A DNA stretch of 64,000 nt from Vagococcus teuberi (GTDB lineage Bacteria; Bacillota; Bacilli; Lactobacillales; Vagococcaceae), in assembly GCF_001870205.1 (NCBI RefSeq), contig NZ_CP017267.1, forward strand, positions 1,290,501-1,354,500. The letters are read 5' to 3'. Below the pieces are notes generated by a model. That model saw only the letters and a list, made by a program, of their open reading frames with translations. It was not told the DNA's origin and searched no databases. Each line of letters opens with the position of its first letter. Positions within the stretch are counted from its first letter, which is position 1. The translations under genes and the position numbers were made by a program. Positions 1-7,857 of this stretch are shown piece after piece.

Positions 1-4
1 GCAT
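1..4 (-). CDS. start codon of a leftward gene running off the window
   Basis: An ATG on the minus strand at 4-2 is preceded by a GAGG Shine-Dalgarno-like stretch about 7 bases upstream. Only the first codon is inside the window, so nothing can be said about the product. Confidence 0.35.
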
Positions 5-120
5 TTTTATACTCCTCTATAATAAAACAATATATAACATATATTAAATTAAGTTTACAAATATTTCAAACATATTTATCCAACCTTTATATTTTCTTAT
101 GAATTATTTGATTTAAAAAA

Positions 121-146
121 AACAACCAAAAACTGGTTGTTTTTTT
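121..146 (-). terminator. intrinsic terminator after ribU
   Basis: An 8-bp stem (121-128 with 134-141) has A- and T-rich flanks on both sides. It lies just after the ribU stop and could work in both directions. Confidence 0.75.
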
Positions 147-148
147 GT

Positions 149-727
149 TTAATTGCTAACTTTTTTTGCAATTCTTTTTTCCAGTACTGGAATAACTTTT
201 TTGTAAACTACAAAAAATGCGACTCCAACAGCTGTTCCTTTAATTAAATTAAATGGTACAATTCCATAAAGAATCATTGTTGCAATTGACATACCAAAAT
301 CCATGCCCAATACATTTAAATAAAACGGTGTAATAACAAAGTAATTAGCCACACTCATGAATATAGTCATTAAAACTGTTGCATACATAATACCTTGAAT
401 TAAATTTTTGTTTGAATGTTTTTTCTTCATCATGCTATAAATTGGTACTAAATAACAAACTGTTGCTAAAAATCCAGCTCCGTTACCGATTAACGCTCCT
501 AGATTTCCACCACTTGTGATGAAATTTAGCGTTGAACGAATAAATGCTACTAAAATACCACTAACTGGACCATATAAAAATGTACCAATTAAAATTGGAA
601 TGTCACTAAAATCTAATTTTAGCCACCCAAATACTGGTAAAATTGGTATCTCAATAAACATTAAAAGATACGCAATCCCCGCCAATAATGATAGTGTCAC
701 CATTTTTTCTGTCTTACCTGTGTTCAT
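149..727 (-). CDS. ribU: riboflavin ECF transporter S component RibU
   Basis: The 192-residue protein is almost entirely hydrophobic, with five to six membrane segments, and has the usual size of the RibU substrate-binding subunit. It begins with a short polar N-terminus and a helix carrying LSLLAGIAYLLMF. RibU binds riboflavin outside the membrane and works with a shared EcfA-EcfA'-EcfT energy module, which is not in this window. The start is set by GGGGGA seven bases before the ATG. An FMN riboswitch and an intrinsic terminator lie directly upstream, so expression should fall when FMN is plentiful. That control element is the strongest evidence for riboflavin rather than another vitamin. 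Confidence 0.92.
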   Translation of the reverse strand: MNTGKTEKMVTLSLLAGIAYLLMFIEIPILPVFGWLKLDFSDIPILIGTFLYGPVSGILVAFIRSTLNFITSGGNLGALIGNGAGFLATVCYLVPIYSMMKKKHSNKNLIQGIMYATVLMTIFMSVANYFVITPFYLNVLGMDFGMSIATMILYGIVPFNLIKGTAVGVAFFVVYKKVIPVLEKRIAKKVSN

Positions 728-781
728 AAGAAAATCCCCCTATTCAGGACCATCCCCGGAAAAGACTTGGATCAAGTACAC

Positions 782-823
782 AAAAAAACTGCTTTCTTGC
801 CGTTTACGCGCGCAAAAAAACAG
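782..823 (-). terminator. riboswitch-controlled terminator of ribU
   Basis: A 12-bp stem including G-U pairs (823-812 with 800-789) is followed by seven U in the transcript (788-782). Bases outside it (ATCAAGTA and TACTTGAT, around 835-772) can pair and extend the stem. It lies between the FMN aptamer and the ribU start, so it is the likely expression platform. Confidence 0.8.
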
Positions 824-850
824 TGGTTTACTTGATTGTATACTCAAATA

Positions 851-985
851 AGCCCTATCTTCTTTACTCCAGACTCTAACTGTCGGTATTGGAATTTCAC
901 CAAATCGGCTAGTCACCATAGGATAACTAGTTCGTGGACTTTAACCACCGGTCGGGAATTACACCCTGCCCGTGAAGACGACCTT
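851..985 (-). promoter_or_regulatory. FMN (RFN element) riboswitch
   Basis: Read on the minus strand, the region has the conserved blocks of the RFN aptamer in order: GGGCAGGGTG, AATTCCCGACCGG, GGTTAAAGTCCACGA, the GGTGAAATTCC block and the closing CCGACAGTTAGAGTCTGGA. It lies upstream of ribU and is followed by a terminator, as expected of an FMN-sensing transcriptional off switch. Confidence 0.93.
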
Positions 986-1003
986 TTATATTTTTATAAT
1001 TTC

Positions 1004-1032
1004 ATTATACCGTATTTTTTTTTATTAAGCAA
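1004..1032 (-). promoter_or_regulatory. promoter of the ribU riboswitch transcript
   Basis: TTGCTT (1032-1027) and TATAAT (1009-1004) are separated by 17 bp. Transcription would start about 10 bases before the aptamer. Confidence 0.7.
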
Positions 1033-1039
1033 CAAAAAC

Positions 1040-1762
1040 TTACTCTTTGTTAGCTAAAACGTATAACTGACTCACTTCTTTTTTAGTCATTTCTCTGTAG
1101 TCACCAGGATTCAAACCAAATAAATCAAGTGTCGCAACTTTTTCTCGCTTTAATTTCATCACTGGTAAATCAACTGCTGCTAACATATTTTTAACTTGGT
1201 GATTACGTCCCTCATGGATAATCAATTCCACGACAGAAGTATTTTTTCTAGCATCTGTTGATAAAATTTTAAATCGTGCTGGTGCAGTTTTTCTACCATC
1301 AACTCTAATGCCATTACGTAATGGTTTTAACATTTCTTTTGTCGCAATGCCTTTAACTTTTGCGACATATACCTTATCAATTTCGTGTTTTGGATGAGTT
1401 AACAGATTTGCAAATTCACCATCATTGGTCATAATCAATAGTCCTGATGTATCATAGTCTAGTCGACCAACTGGAAAAATACGCTCAGGAACACTATGAA
1501 AATAATCTGTTACTACTGGGCGATCTTTATCATCTGACACAGCTGAGATGACATTTTTTGGTTTATAAAACAAATAATACACTGGTTGCTCTTGATAAAT
1601 TGGCACACCATCTACTTCAACTTTATCTGACTGACTGACTTTTACACCTAATTCTGTTACTTTTTTGCCATTAACCGTCACACGTCCTGCTTGGATTAAT
1701 TCTTCTGATTTTCTTCTTGAAGCCACACCACAATGTGCCATCACTTTTTGTAATCGTTCCAT
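1040..1762 (-). CDS. rluB: 23S rRNA pseudouridine synthase, RluB/RsuA family
   Basis: The 240-residue protein has an N-terminal S4 RNA-binding domain (residues 1-60, MERLQKVMAHCGVASRRKSE) followed by the pseudouridine synthase domain. The catalytic motif is GRLDYDTSGLL near residue 100, where the second Asp is the conserved nucleophile, and the family motif HEGRNHQVKNML is near 183. Enzymes of this family isomerise a uridine in large-subunit rRNA. The gene is the last of the xerD-scpA-scpB-rluB operon, starting five bases after the scpB stop. The exact target uridine is inferred from family and synteny; RsuA-like specificity for 16S RNA cannot be excluded from sequence alone. Confidence 0.9.
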   Translation of the reverse strand: MERLQKVMAHCGVASRRKSEELIQAGRVTVNGKKVTELGVKVSQSDKVEVDGVPIYQEQPVYYLFYKPKNVISAVSDDKDRPVVTDYFHSVPERIFPVGRLDYDTSGLLIMTNDGEFANLLTHPKHEIDKVYVAKVKGIATKEMLKPLRNGIRVDGRKTAPARFKILSTDARKNTSVVELIIHEGRNHQVKNMLAAVDLPVMKLKREKVATLDLFGLNPGDYREMTKKEVSQLYVLANKE

Positions 1763-1767
1763 TTAGT

Positions 1768-2358
1768 TCACTCTTCTTTCTCTTCGTCAAACTGCTCTTT
1801 AAATCGGTCAAAAAACAAATCAGTCGATTCTAAATCATCTTCTAATTCCTCATCTAACTCATGAATATCTGGTAAATCCGCAATACTTTTTAATCCAAAA
1901 TAATCAAAAAAGTAAGCCGTTGTACCATATAAAATCGCTCGTCCTGGTCCATCAACTCGCCCTTTTTCTTCAATCAATTGCTTGTGCATTAGTTTTTGAA
2001 TCGACCCTGAACTCTGCACCCCTCTTATTTGTTCAATTTCAGAACGTGTGATAGGTTGCTTATAGGCAATAATTGCCAATGTCTCAAGTGCAATTTTCGA
2101 CAATCTTTGATTAATAGAAGATTGGGCATAATCTTTTAATAAAGGTGCCATCTCTTTTTTAGTGGTCATCATAAAACGATTCCCTGCCTCTAAAATTGTC
2201 AACGCACTACTTGGGTTATCTTCATATGCTTGCTTTAATTCTTCTAATGCTTGATAAATTGTTGCTGTGGGTTCATTCATCAAATGACTCAGCTCGTTTA
2301 GTCCAATGCCCTCTTCTCCTGATACAAACAGCAACGCTTCAATTTTTTGTCCTAACAT
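1768..2358 (-). CDS. scpB: segregation and condensation protein B
   Basis: The 196-residue protein fits ScpB: two winged-helix domains, with the conserved block LSKIALETLAIIAYKQPITR in the middle and an acidic tail (DELEDDLESTD). ScpB dimers bind ScpA and, with Smc, form the condensin that compacts and resolves newly replicated chromosomes. The start codon directly abuts the scpA stop, so the two are probably translationally coupled, as is usual for these partners. Confidence 0.95.
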   Translation of the reverse strand: MLGQKIEALLFVSGEEGIGLNELSHLMNEPTATIYQALEELKQAYEDNPSSALTILEAGNRFMMTTKKEMAPLLKDYAQSSINQRLSKIALETLAIIAYKQPITRSEIEQIRGVQSSGSIQKLMHKQLIEEKGRVDGPGRAILYGTTAYFFDYFGLKSIADLPDIHELDEELEDDLESTDLFFDRFKEQFDEEKEE

Positions 2359-3108
2359 CTATTGTCCCTCTTTATTAAAAATCTGGATAGTCGCATCCAC
2401 TGATGACTGTTTCACCACGATATCTCTCTTCTTAATTAATTCTAACATAGCAAGAAATGTCATCACAATCTCTGAGCGTGTATAAACGGTAAATAACTCG
2501 TCAAACAACACATATTCAGTTTTAGATAGTGTTCTCACCCGGCTCATAACAAACTCTATTCTATCATCAATCGTGTAATCTTCCATCACAATACTTGTTT
2601 CCATGGGTTCCATTTCTTTTGCTCGAGTCATGACATCATGAATCGCTAAATAAAGATCAATCATTGTCACCTCATTGGGTTCAAGTGGTGCACACTCTTT
2701 TTCATAATCAGATAAATCGGTTGCTTCTTTGGTAAAATAGTCTCCACGCTCGGTTTCCATCTCCTTTAAAACCGTTGCCACATACTTAAATTTTTTATAA
2801 TCTAATAATTGTTGCACCAACACTTCACGTGGATCCAGTGCGTCGTATTCACTCTCATCGTCTACTTCAACGACTTCTTGTGGCAATAGCATTTTACTTT
2901 TTATCGCCATAAGTGTAGCTGCCATCACTAGAAACTCTCCAGCAATCTCTAAATCAAGTGTACGCATTGTGTGAATGTAATTCATATACTGCTCAGTAAT
3001 TTCAGCAATCGGGATATCATATATATCAATCTCAAGTGTTTTGATTAAATGAAGCAATAAATCCAGTGGCCCTTCAAAAATATCTAATTTTACATTTATT
3101 TCTTCCAT
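2359..3108 (-). CDS. scpA: segregation and condensation protein A (kleisin)
   Basis: This 249-residue protein matches bacterial ScpA. The N-terminal signature FEGPLDLLLHLIKTLEIDIY lies at residues 11-30, an acidic linker is in the middle, and a C-terminal winged helix binds Smc. ScpA is the kleisin bridging the two Smc heads. It lies between xerD and scpB, nine bases after xerD, in the arrangement common in Lactobacillales. Confidence 0.95.
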   Translation of the reverse strand: MEEINVKLDIFEGPLDLLLHLIKTLEIDIYDIPIAEITEQYMNYIHTMRTLDLEIAGEFLVMAATLMAIKSKMLLPQEVVEVDDESEYDALDPREVLVQQLLDYKKFKYVATVLKEMETERGDYFTKEATDLSDYEKECAPLEPNEVTMIDLYLAIHDVMTRAKEMEPMETSIVMEDYTIDDRIEFVMSRVRTLSKTEYVLFDELFTVYTRSEIVMTFLAMLELIKKRDIVVKQSSVDATIQIFNKEGQ

Positions 3109-3117
3109 ACTTCTACC

Positions 3118-4017
3118 TCACGCTCTTGGAAAATGTTCTTTGTAGACATCAGCTAGTCGTTGTTTGCTGATATGCGTGTATATTTGGGTGGTTGATATAT
3201 CCGCATGCCCTAATAATTCTTGGACAATGCGTAAATCAGCACCATTTTCTAGCAAATGTGTCGCAAAGCTATGGCGAAGTGTATGAGGTGTCACATCTTT
3301 TTCAATGCCCACTTCTGTCACATAAATTTTTAAATTTTTCCAAATTCCTTGCCTAGAAAATGGTTTACCCTGATAGTTTAAAAATAACACATCGTTTGTC
3401 ACATCGGCTTTATTTTTTATTGCCAACTCTGGACGTGATTTTTCTAAATATGTGTTAATCCAATATATCGCTTGATCCCCTAAAGGCACAATTCGTTCCT
3501 TATCACCTTTACCTAACGTTTTTAACAACCCAATAGTCAAATGTAAATCACTTAACTTTAAAGTAATTAATTCCGTCACACGAAGTCCTGTGGCATACAT
3601 CACTTCTAAAATAGCACGATCTCGCATACCTAATACAGTGGTCGTATCAGGGGCTTCAATAATTTTTTCAACTTCTTCAATTGACAACGTTTTAGGTAAC
3701 GACTGTCTTTTTTTTGGTGTATCAATATATTGCATGGGATCTGTATCAGTATGACGCTCTTGACGTAAAAATTGATGAAATTTGCGCAAGCTCGATACCA
3801 TACGAATAATCGTGGTAGACGATTTGTTTTCTTCTTTTAAAAAAGTCAAAAAATCCATTATCACAAAACGATCAATCTGACTTAACTCATGAATTCCTCT
3901 ATTATCTAAATAGGCCAAATATTGATTTAAATCACGTTCGTAACTGACAATCGTATTATATGATAACCCTCGTTCAATCTTTAAATAATGCAAATACTCT
4001 TCCAAATACGTTCTCAT
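3118..4017 (-). CDS. xerD: site-specific tyrosine recombinase XerD
   Basis: The chosen ATG gives 299 residues, the usual XerD length. It is preceded by GGGGAGG at good spacing, whereas the longer reading frame upstream lacks a ribosome binding site. The N-terminal SAM-like domain is followed by the catalytic domain. Visible active-site residues are Arg in GLRVTEL (about residue 145), Lys in GKGDKERIVPLG, HTLRHSFATHLL, the His in LLGHADIS and the Tyr nucleophile in YTHIS (about 280). XerD with XerC resolves chromosome dimers at dif. The position upstream of scpA supports XerD over a phage integrase. Confidence 0.93.
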   Translation of the reverse strand: MRTYLEEYLHYLKIERGLSYNTIVSYERDLNQYLAYLDNRGIHELSQIDRFVIMDFLTFLKEENKSSTTIIRMVSSLRKFHQFLRQERHTDTDPMQYIDTPKKRQSLPKTLSIEEVEKIIEAPDTTTVLGMRDRAILEVMYATGLRVTELITLKLSDLHLTIGLLKTLGKGDKERIVPLGDQAIYWINTYLEKSRPELAIKNKADVTNDVLFLNYQGKPFSRQGIWKNLKIYVTEVGIEKDVTPHTLRHSFATHLLENGADLRIVQELLGHADISTTQIYTHISKQRLADVYKEHFPRA

Positions 4018-4106
4018 ACTACCTCCCCAATCAATAGTAATTATTTTAACAGTTTTTATACGCAAATACTATCTTAAAAATACAGATGAATTTTTATTAT
4101 TTTACA

Positions 4107-4135
4107 TAGACTTTTTAATCGTTAAATTATACAAT
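4107..4135 (+). promoter_or_regulatory. promoter of the membrane protein gene at 4169
   Basis: TAGACT (4107-4112) and TACAAT (4130-4135) have a 17-bp spacer and lie about 30 bases before the GTG start. Confidence 0.5.
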
Positions 4136-4168
4136 AAACATATTGGTCAAAAGGAAGGAGGAACATAT

Positions 4169-4966
4169 GTGTTTCCAAGAAAAGAAACATATAAAAATAT
4201 CAACCTATTAGATTTTTTAAATATAAATAGCAAACATTATACAGATGAATTTGATGATATATACCGTCAAAAAAAGAATTACTTTTATCTGTCGTTAATT
4301 TTTTTCATCCCTGTTTCTCTCATCCTAACAATTTTTGTGATGATTAACTTTCCCGTTCCGTGGTGGCTATCACCGATAGTTTTCATTTTGTTTTCTATTA
4401 TTGGTTTTTTCTTTATTTCACTTCCCATGTATCAATCATTCATTAAAGAATGTACAGAAGCGGAAAAATATATCTGTCAGAGAGTAGATGAGCACTTATC
4501 AGAGCTTGCTAAGCAAAATTTTTTCACTAAGGATGCGAAAGTAAAACGATTATTAAATCAAGAATTTGAATTAATCGCCCTAACAAGCGCAACAAGAGAA
4601 GATTTAAATGTGATTATGCAAAACAAGTCACTAAGCACAGCAGTTTGTCCAATCATGACGTTAAATAACTCTCAATTCAAACAAACAAAACATATTTTCT
4701 TTGAAAACCGACCACTAAATCCAGTTATTTTAGCAAAAATTAATTTGATTAATCGTACAACCAAACGTCTATCTAAACAAATTATCTTGCCGATTGAGTT
4801 TGAATTGGTTCGAGGGCTTGTCAGCGAACAAATCATTTTTCTATCAAAAGATAACTACATAGTGAATCCCTATCTTCATATTGATGCGGATAATTTCAAA
4901 TTACTTTATGTATCTGAGCAAGAGGAGTTTTTGAAAAGAGAACACCCACCTATTTACATCACATAA
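4169..4966 (+). CDS. two-helix membrane protein of unknown function
   Basis: I do not recognise this 265-residue protein. Two adjacent membrane helices (about residues 37-58 and 65-88) are followed by a soluble C-terminal part of about 175 residues that is probably cytoplasmic by the positive-inside rule. The start is a GTG seven bases after AAGGAGG. An ATG overlapping it by two bases in another frame ends after about 14 codons, so the GTG must be the real start. The gene is monocistronic, converges on fur, and ends in a shared terminator. No catalytic motif or binding signature could be seen. Confidence 0.75.
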   Translation: MFPRKETYKNINLLDFLNINSKHYTDEFDDIYRQKKNYFYLSLIFFIPVSLILTIFVMINFPVPWWLSPIVFILFSIIGFFFISLPMYQSFIKECTEAEKYICQRVDEHLSELAKQNFFTKDAKVKRLLNQEFELIALTSATREDLNVIMQNKSLSTAVCPIMTLNNSQFKQTKHIFFENRPLNPVILAKINLINRTTKRLSKQIILPIEFELVRGLVSEQIIFLSKDNYIVNPYLHIDADNFKLLYVSEQEEFLKREHPPIYIT

Positions 4967-5006
4967 AAAAACAAGTCATCTACTCAACAGACGACTTGTT
5001 TTTTTC
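4965..5006. terminator. bidirectional terminator between the membrane protein gene and fur
   Basis: An 11-bp stem with one mismatch (4971-4981 with 4989-4999) is flanked by an A-run on the left and a T-run on the right, serving both converging genes. The fur stop codon lies inside it. Confidence 0.8.
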
Positions 5007-5495
5007 TTGACAAGATTGGCAAATGCCGTGAAAAGTTAGGCGATGATCTGTCACTTTAAAACAAAAATTTGTTTCCACTATTTTCTCAACATCACCTAAT
5101 AAATCCTCTTCGATTTCATCAATGTTACCACATTCTAAGCATAATAAATGATGATGAAAGTGTTTAGCTCCTTCTTTTCTCATATCATATCTTGATAACC
5201 CATCATTAAAATTTACTTTATCCAGTACATTTAATTCTGTCAACATTTCAAGCGTACGATAGACAGTCGCTAAGCCGATATCAGGTGTTTTTAATTTTAC
5301 TAGCATGTAGATTTCTTCAGCTGACAAATGATCTTTTTCGTTTTCAAGTAGGACTAAAACTGTTGCTTCACGTTGCGGCGTTAATTTATAATTGGCTTCA
5401 TGTAACTGATCTTTTATCCTCTGCAATGCTAGACCTTGCTGTTCCATAGTAGCTTGCACATCCTTTTTATAATCATTCTTATTATCACTCAACAT
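4980..5495 (-). CDS. fur: Fur family metal-dependent repressor
   Basis: The protein has an N-terminal winged helix (KLTPQREATV, then IGLATVYRTLEML as recognition helix) and a C-terminal metal-binding and dimerisation part with HFHHHLLCLECG and a second CQSC pair, typical of Fur proteins with a structural zinc site. Fur represses iron-uptake genes when iron is bound. The 171-residue frame has a weak ribosome binding site at its first ATG. The internal ATG at 5447 (residue 17, MEQQGLALQR) matches the usual start of enterococcal Fur and may be the true one. A perfect 16-bp palindrome just upstream suggests autoregulation. Zur or PerR specificity is less likely but not excluded. Confidence 0.85.
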   Translation of the reverse strand: MLSDNKNDYKKDVQATMEQQGLALQRIKDQLHEANYKLTPQREATVLVLLENEKDHLSAEEIYMLVKLKTPDIGLATVYRTLEMLTELNVLDKVNFNDGLSRYDMRKEGAKHFHHHLLCLECGNIDEIEEDLLGDVEKIVETNFCFKVTDHRLTFHGICQSCQEKNKSSVE

Positions 5496-5503
5496 AAGTT
5501 CAT

Positions 5504-5519
5504 ATAAATTATAATTTAT
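5504..5519. promoter_or_regulatory. 16-bp palindrome upstream of fur, possible Fur/PerR-type operator
   Basis: ATAAATTATAATTTAT is a perfect inverted repeat ending nine bases before the first fur ATG. It resembles the A/T-rich Fur and PerR boxes but is not an exact match to TGATAATNATTATCA. Confidence 0.4.
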
Positions 5520-5555
5520 CTAATGTACAAAATCAACCTATTCTCAATTAGATGG

Positions 5556-6416
5556 CTAATCTTTAACTAAATAGGTTTTTCCATCTTTTTGAATCACGCG
5601 TTTTTCTTTCATTAATGACCCTAGAGCACGTTTAAATTGTCCTTTACTAATCGCAAATGTTTGCTTAATTTCTTCTGGGGTGGATTTATCGCTAAATGGA
5701 ATCATTCCATCTTGAGAACGTTCTAAGAAGGTTAAAATCATTTGTGCGTCATCAGAGATTACTTCATAAGCTCTTGGTTTTAATGACATGTTTAACATAC
5801 CATCAGGACGAACACCAATCACTCGACCATTTACGATTTCACCTAAACGTGGTTCATCATATCGTTCTGATGGGTGGATAAATGCCACATAGTGGTCATC
5901 TGTAAACACAAAAGTCCCCACCATTTTTAAGCGGTATACAACTCCTGTGATATTTTTATTCTTCATTGATTCTTCATCTGCTGCTTTTGACATAGCTAAA
6001 AACGTCATATCATCTGCAATGTTCGCCCAAAGTCTTGCTTTTTCATCTACTGACAAACGAACTAATAACTTATCACCTTTTTTCGGCCATAATTGTTTCA
6101 TCTCTGGTAACTCATCAAGAGAAACTACCACTTCTTTATCTGGTAAACCAATATCAACAAACACTCCTAAATCACGTCTTGAATCAACTACTTCAGCAAA
6201 GCCAAATTTATGTTGTTGAATCTCTGGAATGTTTGTTGTAAAAATTCGATCATGCTTTTGATTTTCATAACCAAACCCTTCCACCATATCTCCTATTTTA
6301 AAATCGCCTTCGGACTTATTTAAATGAAACGTCACACCATTTTTTTGCACAAAAAACAACTGATCGTTTTCATCAATAATTAACCCGCTCCACACGCTAC
6401 CTATTAAATCTTTCAT
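5556..6416 (-). CDS. cvfB: CvfB/YitL-like S1 domain RNA-binding protein
   Basis: The ATG at 6416, with AAAGGATG upstream, gives 286 residues, close to the family length. An upstream GTG in frame has a poorer context. The protein shows three S1-like beta-barrel repeats, one with FGFAEVVDSRRDLGVFVDIG (about residues 70-90) and another with GEIVNGRVIGVRPDGMLNMSL, and then a C-terminal winged helix (STPEEIKQTFAISKGQFKRA). Members bind RNA; the Staphylococcus aureus member CvfB affects virulence gene expression. The gene stands alone between fur and an efflux pump gene. Its RNA targets cannot be predicted. Confidence 0.88.
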   Translation of the reverse strand: MKDLIGSVWSGLIIDENDQLFFVQKNGVTFHLNKSEGDFKIGDMVEGFGYENQKHDRIFTTNIPEIQQHKFGFAEVVDSRRDLGVFVDIGLPDKEVVVSLDELPEMKQLWPKKGDKLLVRLSVDEKARLWANIADDMTFLAMSKAADEESMKNKNITGVVYRLKMVGTFVFTDDHYVAFIHPSERYDEPRLGEIVNGRVIGVRPDGMLNMSLKPRAYEVISDDAQMILTFLERSQDGMIPFSDKSTPEEIKQTFAISKGQFKRALGSLMKEKRVIQKDGKTYLVKD

Positions 6417-6490
6417 GTATTTTGCCCATCCTTTCGTTGTTCTCACATTATATCATAAAACATTCTCATATTCTCTATTACAAATATAAA

Positions 6491-6522
6491 AGAGATAACT
6501 GAGTCACTGCTCAATTATCTCT
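6491..6522 (-). terminator. terminator after the efflux pump gene at 6522
   Basis: AGAGATAA (6491-6498) pairs with TTATCTCT (6515-6522), with an inner GAG/CTC helix. A-rich sequence on the left gives a U-rich tail in the leftward transcript. Confidence 0.6.
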
Positions 6523-7682
6523 TATTTTTCTGGTAATTCTTTTTTCCACATTAAAGATAAGAAACTTGTCAAAAGTAACACAATAGCTGACACATAGTAT
6601 GGGTAGAAATGATTGATATCAAATAATATCCCTGAAGCCATTGGGCCTAAAATATTACCAAAACTGGTAAAAGTTGAGTTTAACCCATTAACCGTACCTT
6701 GCCTGTCTCCTGCGTGTTTTGATAAATACGTTGTAATCCCAGGTCTTAATAAGTCAAATGCTAAAAATACCACAAATGTCGACAATACAACAACCCACTT
6801 GCTATCTGTAAAGGCAATTACCCCGACAAATATAGCGCTCGCAAAAAACGATACTCGAATTAATCCGACCTCACCAATTCGCTTGATAATCCCATCAAAA
6901 AAGACCAACTGACAAATCAAAGCCAACACACCACTTACAGTGATGATTGCCGCAATTTCTGAGGTTGAAAAACTAAAATTAACGGTCGCCATGATACTAT
7001 AAATTGATTCAAATGATTGCAACCCAAATGACGAAATCAAAATAACAACAAATGGGAATGTAAAGATTGGATCTTTTAAAATATCCATTACAGAGCCTTT
7101 CTCTGCTACTTGACCATGAACTAATTGTTTCTCAGGCTCTTTTAGAATGAGCATGGTCATAACGAATCCAACAAACGCTAAAAACGCCGCAGCAAAAAAT
7201 GGGACCCTCATACCAAAATGGGCTAAAAATCCACCAGCTCCAGGTCCAATGATAAACCCACCACTAATGGCTGCAGAAACTAATCCCATAGCTTTTGGTC
7301 GTTCATCAAACGTGGTCACGTCAGCGACATATGCTGTAACTGATGGCATGATTAACGCAGCTGCAATCCCACCAAGTCCACGAGAGACGTACAACCAACT
7401 GACCACTTGACCTAAACCAAAAATCAGTTCTGAAATAGCAAAAATTAACATCCCGATTGCAATGATTAATTTTCGTCCGACTTTATCAGACAAACTACCG
7501 GCTATTGGTGAGACGATTAGTTGCAACACAGCAAAAACAGAAATCATCAATCCCATAGTAGACCCTGACAAATGCATGTCTTCTTTTAGCATTGGCATGA
7601 CTGGGATAACTAATCCGGCACCCAAAAACACTAAAAATAAATTAGAAATTGCTAAGTACATCATACTTTTTTTATTTGTCAT
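6522..7682 (-). CDS. MFS drug efflux transporter, NorA/Bmr-like
   Basis: This 386-residue protein has twelve predicted membrane helices. The loop 2-3 signature GSLSDKVGRKLII (about residue 63) marks the major facilitator superfamily. The drug-antiporter motif in helix 5, GGFIIGPGAGGFLA (near residue 140), places it with proton-coupled DHA1 pumps such as NorA, Bmr and TetA. Such pumps export lipophilic drugs and dyes, but the substrate here is unknown. The gene is monocistronic. AAAGGAG lies upstream of the ATG, and a small inverted repeat at 7707-7719 could bind a local regulator. No regulator gene adjoins it. Confidence 0.85.
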   Translation of the reverse strand: MTNKKSMMYLAISNLFLVFLGAGLVIPVMPMLKEDMHLSGSTMGLMISVFAVLQLIVSPIAGSLSDKVGRKLIIAIGMLIFAISELIFGLGQVVSWLYVSRGLGGIAAALIMPSVTAYVADVTTFDERPKAMGLVSAAISGGFIIGPGAGGFLAHFGMRVPFFAAAFLAFVGFVMTMLILKEPEKQLVHGQVAEKGSVMDILKDPIFTFPFVVILISSFGLQSFESIYSIMATVNFSFSTSEIAAIITVSGVLALICQLVFFDGIIKRIGEVGLIRVSFFASAIFVGVIAFTDSKWVVVLSTFVVFLAFDLLRPGITTYLSKHAGDRQGTVNGLNSTFTSFGNILGPMASGILFDINHFYPYYVSAIVLLLTSFLSLMWKKELPEK

Positions 7683-7706
7683 TTATTTTATGCTCCTTTC
7701 CTATAA

Positions 7707-7719
7707 GTCTAATCTAGAC
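7707..7719. promoter_or_regulatory. short inverted repeat upstream of the efflux gene
   Basis: GTCTA-N3-TAGAC lies 25 bases before the start codon of the pump. It could be a small operator, but it is short and could be chance. Confidence 0.25.
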
Positions 7720-7803
7720 CATTCTACACCACTCGTCTAAAAAAAAGCCATAGTATTTTAAAATATTTTTTTTACCTGCTTTTTATACATATAAACAAAT
7801 AAA

Positions 7804-7828
7804 GGGCAGGAGTTTACCACTCCCACCC
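7804..7828 (-). terminator. terminator of the pfkA-pyk operon
   Basis: A 10-bp stem (7819-7828 with 7804-7813), GC-rich for this genome and with two G-U pairs, precedes a T-rich tail in the leftward direction, about 30 bases after the pyk stop. Confidence 0.85.
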
Positions 7829-7857
7829 ATATTTTATTAAAACTCTTTTTTTGTTAA

